5,192 bases of DNA from an uncultured Faecalibacterium sp. (GTDB taxonomy: Bacteria; Bacillota; Clostridia; Oscillospirales; Ruminococcaceae), in the NCBI GenBank assembly GCA_900765105.1, contig CAAFQM010000307.1, positions 1 to 5,192 of the forward strand, read 5' to 3'. This document shows, one piece after another, positions 5,043 to 5,192 of this stretch. The first letter of the stretch is position 1; every line of letters starts with the position of its first letter. A program made the position numbers and the translations under genes. The notes below the pieces were generated by a model, which saw only the letters and a program-made list of their open reading frames with translations, ran no database searches and was not told where the DNA came from.

Positions 5043-5071
5043 TTGACAAAGCCAGTTTCTTCGGGTATTAT
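5043..5071 (+). promoter_or_regulatory. Sigma-A promoter of tRNA-Ser
   Basis: A consensus TTGACA (5043-5048), exactly 17 nt, then TATTAT (5066-5071), five of six consensus bases. The predicted start near 5078 gives a 5' leader of about 37 nt to be removed by RNase P. It is the strongest promoter in the window. Confidence 0.85.
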
Positions 5072-5114
5072 GATTAAGCGCTTTGAGCTGCGGCCCGGGT
5101 GCTGAACCGAATAT

Positions 5115-5192
5115 GGAAAGATGGCTGAGTTGGTCTAAGGCGCACGACTGGAAATCGTGTAACGTGTCAAAAGCGTTCTGGGGTTCGAATCC
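5115..5192 (+). tRNA. tRNA-Ser (anticodon GGA), cut by the window end
   Basis: Decodes UCC and UCU. The acceptor 5' strand GGAAAGA (5115-5121) is followed by the D arm with GGTCTAAGG. The anticodon stem CACGA/TCGTG (5143-5147, 5155-5159) encloses the loop CTGGAAA with anticodon GGA at 5150-5152. A long class II variable arm follows (AACG...CGTT, 5161-5164 and 5174-5177), as expected for tRNA-Ser. The T loop TTCGAAT is present, but the window ends two bases after it, so the 3' side of the T stem, the 3' acceptor strand and any CCA are missing. Confidence 0.95.

Noticed and set aside
4849..5105. Small ORFs on both strands in the oxidase/tRNA divergent region (66 and 84 codons)
   Set aside because: They overlap the identified promoters and RBS, have no SD of their own and no recognisable protein features.

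Overview
The window looks like chromosome from a GC-rich anaerobic Firmicute, most likely a gut Oscillospiraceae/Ruminococcaceae of the Faecalibacterium type. This rests on AAGGAGG-type ribosome binding sites, sigma-A promoters with exact 17-nt spacers, a SpoIID-family protein, a Cys-rich clostridial type of FMN hydroxy-acid oxidase, and a small palindromic repeat of a kind I associate with gut Firmicute genomes. The taxon is an inference; no marker gene is complete enough to settle it.

Layout, left to right. Positions 1-17 (minus strand) hold the first codons of a gene leaving the window, possibly glyceraldehyde-3-phosphate dehydrogenase, with its own promoter at 73-101. Positions 215-2376 (minus) are a two-gene operon: citrate synthase (gltA, first gene) followed by an uncharacterised protein with about eight membrane segments, whose start codon overlaps the gltA stop by one base. 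The gltA promoter (2442-2470), a leader stem-loop and the RBS that fixes the start are all visible. Divergent from gltA, spoIID (2621-3613, plus) encodes a membrane-anchored peptidoglycan lytic transglycosylase.

The convergent gap 3614-3832 holds a 94-bp palindromic repeat element just after spoIID, then a strong intrinsic terminator with a perfect 16-bp stem serving the minus-strand gene, and a second copy of part of that terminator. Positions 3833-4852 (minus) encode an FMN-dependent alpha-hydroxy-acid dehydrogenase homologue with a five-cysteine N-terminus and an altered substrate pocket. It has its own promoter and a leader hairpin. The right edge holds tRNA-Ser(GGA) (from 5115, plus, cut by the window end), with a near-consensus promoter and A/T tracts in helical phase upstream.

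The genes do not form one pathway. Citrate synthase (entry of acetyl-CoA into citrate/2-oxoglutarate/glutamate synthesis), the possible GAPDH and the hydroxy-acid oxidoreductase are central carbon functions in separate transcription units; spoIID and the tRNA are independent neighbours. The parts most worth a second look are the membrane protein coupled to citrate synthase, the divergent hydroxy-acid oxidase, and the structured intergenic DNA at 3614-3832. I see no defence system, phage, CRISPR array or complete insertion sequence.
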